Below, in pieces: positions 61,696 through 64,000 of a stretch of 64,000 nt of DNA; position 1 is the stretch's first letter; every line of letters begins with the position of its first letter. The notes under the pieces were generated by a model that made no database searches, was not told the DNA's origin, and was given only the letters and a program-made list of their open reading frames with translations. The stretch covers positions 5,208,001 to 5,272,000 of the forward strand of contig NVQB01000001.1 of NCBI GenBank assembly GCA_002319075.1, in the 5' to 3' direction. This DNA comes from Sphingobacteriaceae bacterium (GTDB lineage Bacteria > Bacteroidota > Bacteroidia > B-17B0 > Aurantibacillaceae). Both the position numbers and the translations under genes were made by a program.

Positions 61696-64000
61696 ATGAA
61701 ATACACGGAACTACAAATAACAAGCAATTTTAGTTTTTTACGAGGCGGTTCGCATCCTGAAGAACTTGTGAATCATGCTTTAGAACTGGGTTATACGGAA
61801 ATTGCTATTACTGATCATAATACACTAGCGGGCGTGGTAAGAGCTTATAGCGCCAGCAAAGAAAAACCGATTCGCATTATTCCGGCATGCAGATTAAATT
61901 TATTGGATGGACCTTCTCTTTTGGCTTATCCTACAAACAAGGAAGCTTATGCCCGTCTTTCGGGTTTATTAACCGAAGGAAACAGACGTGCAGAAAAAGG
62001 TGAATGTTACTTACGTAAAGCCGATGTTTACCGTTATGCGGAGGGTATAAAATTTATCGTGATTCCTCCGTCTTCCTTGACAGCTTCTTTTGCTATTGAG
62101 CCGGAATTTATTTCTGCATTAAAGGACTATAAAAAAGAACTTGGCGCTGATCTTTATTTAGGAGCCATACGATCTTACCAGGCTAATGATGCAAAAAAGA
62201 TCTTTTGTCTTGCCGAATTAGCCAAGCTCTACTCTACTCCTCTGGTAGCAATGAATGATGTGCATTACCATATGCATGAGCGGCGGGAGCTCCAGGACAT
62301 TCTTACCTGCGTTCGCGAAAAATGTACTATTTACGATGCCGGTTATCGTCTACATCAAAATGCAGAGCGTTATTTAAAATCACAAGAAGAAATGCTGCGC
62401 TTATTTGCGCACTATCCTGAAGCTATTGAGAATACGCAGAAGATTGCAAAGGCCTGCACGTTTTGCCTGAGTGAATTAAAATATACTTATCCTAAAGGAC
62501 TTACCAATGAAGGACGCACACACCAGGAAGAACTCGCCTATCATACATGGATAGGTGCTCATAAAATGTTTGGTGAAACTCTTCCTGAAAAGATCAAACA
62601 GAATATTGAATTTGAACTTGCTTTTATTCAAAGAAAAGATCTTGCTTATTATTTTCTGACCGTGTTTGATTATGTGTGTGAAGCCCGGCGTCGTGATATA
62701 TTGTGCCAGGGCCGAGGTTCAGCGGCCAACTCAACTGTCTGTTATTGCCTTGGCATTACTTCTGTAAATCCTACCAAGCACAGATTATTGTTTAGCAGGT
62801 TTATGAGTGATGCGCGTAACGAGCCTCCCGATATAGATGTAGATTTTGAGCACAACCGACGGGAAGAAATCATACAATATATTTACGAAAAATATGGCCG
62901 GGATCACGCCGCCATTGTAGCCACTGTTACGCAAGTGCATTACAAAGGTGCTATACGTGATGTTGGCAAGGCTATGGGACTTTCGCTTGATGCAATCAAC
63001 ACACTCTCCTCATCCGGCTGGGAATTAACGGAAGAATGGCTGGAAGGGAAACAAACAACTTCATCGGGATTCAGTGCAAAAGATCCACACCTGCTTAAAG
63101 TATTAGATCTCACAAATCAATACAAAGGATTTCCACGCCAGTTAGGACAACATACAGGCGGTTTTGTGTTAACTGAAAACAAAATATCTGATCTGTGTCC
63201 AGTACTAAATGCCCGTATGGAAAACAGAACAAACATAGAATGGAACAAAGATGACATAGAAGATCTTGGCATTTTAAAAGTAGATGTTCTGGCCCTTGGT
63301 ATGCTCTCCTGCATACGCATCTGCTTTGATCTGATTAAACTGCATTACAATCTTGATTACACACTGGCAAGTGTACCGCAGGATGATCCATTGGTGTATG
63401 ATATGATTTGCAAAGCCGATACTATTGGTGTGTTTCAAATTGAAAGTCGTGCGCAGATGAGTATGTCGCCGCGTTTAAAAGCCAGGGAATTTTACGATCT
63501 TGTTATTCAGATTGCTATTGTGCGTCCCGGCCCTATTCAGGGCGGGGCCGTAAATCCTTACATACGCAGGCGTAATGGGGAGGAACTTGTTGAATATCCT
63601 AACGATGAATTGAAAGAAGTTTTAAAAAGAACACTTGGTGTAGTTTTATTCCAGGAGCAAGCTATGGAAGTAGCCATTGTTGCCGCGGGGTTTACACCCA
63701 CGGAAGCAGATCAGCTACGCCGCAGCATGGCCTCTTTTAAAGCAGATGGTAAAGTTGGATTGTTTGAAACGAAACTTCTGAAAGGCATGATGGCAAAAGG
63801 ATATACGGAAGAGTATTCGCGGGGAATTTTTAAACAACTCAAAGGCTTTAGCGGTTATGGATTTCCAGAGAGTCATTCTGCCAGCTTTGCGCTACTCGCT
63901 TATGTTTCTGCCTGGTTAAAATTCCATTACCCCGATGTGTTTGCTGCCGGATTACTGAATAGTCAGCCTATGGGATTTTATCAACCCGCACAGATTATCT
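61696..64000 (+). CDS. dnaE2: Error-prone DNA polymerase DnaE2 (ImuC), 5' part
   Basis: An open frame from the ATG at 61696 to the window edge (768 residues), continuing outside. It starts with the PHP domain: LQITSNFSFLRGGSHPEELV, then IAITDHNTLAGV. Further on are the DnaE-type polymerase motifs: GRGSAANSTVCYCLG, the catalytic triad in PPDIDVDFEH (D379, D381, D383), PGPIQGGAVNPYI and FQEQAMEVA. It is the error-prone homologue that works with ImuA and ImuB in translesion synthesis. No frameshift was found on checking the codon phase at its ends. The C-terminus and stop are beyond the window. Confidence 0.95.
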   Translation, partial: MKYTELQITSNFSFLRGGSHPEELVNHALELGYTEIAITDHNTLAGVVRAYSASKEKPIRIIPACRLNLLDGPSLLAYPTNKEAYARLSGLLTEGNRRAEKGECYLRKADVYRYAEGIKFIVIPPSSLTASFAIEPEFISALKDYKKELGADLYLGAIRSYQANDAKKIFCLAELAKLYSTPLVAMNDVHYHMHERRELQDILTCVREKCTIYDAGYRLHQNAERYLKSQEEMLRLFAHYPEAIENTQKIAKACTFCLSELKYTYPKGLTNEGRTHQEELAYHTWIGAHKMFGETLPEKIKQNIEFELAFIQRKDLAYYFLTVFDYVCEARRRDILCQGRGSAANSTVCYCLGITSVNPTKHRLLFSRFMSDARNEPPDIDVDFEHNRREEIIQYIYEKYGRDHAAIVATVTQVHYKGAIRDVGKAMGLSLDAINTLSSSGWELTEEWLEGKQTTSSGFSAKDPHLLKVLDLTNQYKGFPRQLGQHTGGFVLTENKISDLCPVLNARMENRTNIEWNKDDIEDLGILKVDVLALGMLSCIRICFDLIKLHYNLDYTLASVPQDDPLVYDMICKADTIGVFQIESRAQMSMSPRLKAREFYDLVIQIAIVRPGPIQGGAVNPYIRRRNGEELVEYPNDELKEVLKRTLGVVLFQEQAMEVAIVAAGFTPTEADQLRRSMASFKADGKVGLFETKLLKGMMAKGYTEEYSRGIFKQLKGFSGYGFPESHSASFALLAYVSAWLKFHYPDVFAAGLLNSQPMGFYQPAQII

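Overview
The window is AT-rich DNA from a member of the Bacteroidota, most likely a gliding or Flavobacteriia/Sphingobacteriia-type organism. The evidence is several type IX secretion (T9SS) sorting tails, a PorP/SprF-like protein, GldC, many SPII lipoproteins, and Bacteroidota-type promoters (TAnnTTTG) placed very close to start codons. No rRNA, tRNA, CRISPR array, phage or insertion sequence was found. The species cannot be named from this sequence.

Layout. 0-7 kb: a partial PorP/SprF protein, glutaryl-CoA-type acyl-CoA dehydrogenase, an 80-bp tandem repeat array (2060-2575), three lipoproteins, a PrsW-type membrane protease and a single-domain response regulator. 7-15 kb: a T9SS cargo protein, the rpsF-rpsR-rplI ribosomal operon, a large M1 peptidase with a probable C-terminal beta-barrel, and a DUF2911 protein. 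15-23 kb: a protein-folding island on the minus strand (groS, groL, two FKBP lipoproteins, three cyclophilin-FKBP fusions) sprinkled with a CCCGATAGCTATCGGG-type palindrome. 23-32.5 kb: SPOR protein, two paralogous lipoproteins, ispE, aspartate kinase-lysA, a Kir-type potassium channel, a TlpA-like thioredoxin and a Bacteroidota-specific small protein. 32.5-37.3 kb: an ECF sigma factor followed by a protein that joins an anti-sigma-like N-terminus to an outer-membrane barrel, then a lipoprotein; then another T9SS cargo. 37.4-39.5 kb: accD and class I aldolase.

39.5-44.6 kb: a SiaABC-like phosphorylation switch (propeller-sensor/SpoIIE phosphatase, SiaB-type kinase, SiaC-type target) with a lipoprotein gene embedded in it. 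44.7-57.5 kb: glycosyltransferase, sppA, folK, OmpA-type protein with gldC, rsmD-DUF3822, an SF1 helicase, an outer-membrane barrel, rplY-prs and a fasciclin protein. 57.5-64 kb: a highly disordered N/Y/S/R/D/G-rich protein, then the imuA-imuB-dnaE2 mutasome genes, with a 620-bp repeat array between imuB and dnaE2. That array shares its 20-bp core, in the opposite orientation, with the array at 2.1-2.6 kb. dnaE2 runs off the right edge.

The best candidates for something under-described are the Sia-like envelope-sensing switch with its own lipoprotein, the trans-envelope anti-sigma/barrel protein, the two related repeat arrays, and the palindromes in the folding island. All functional assignments come from recognition of protein families by eye. 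No database search was run.
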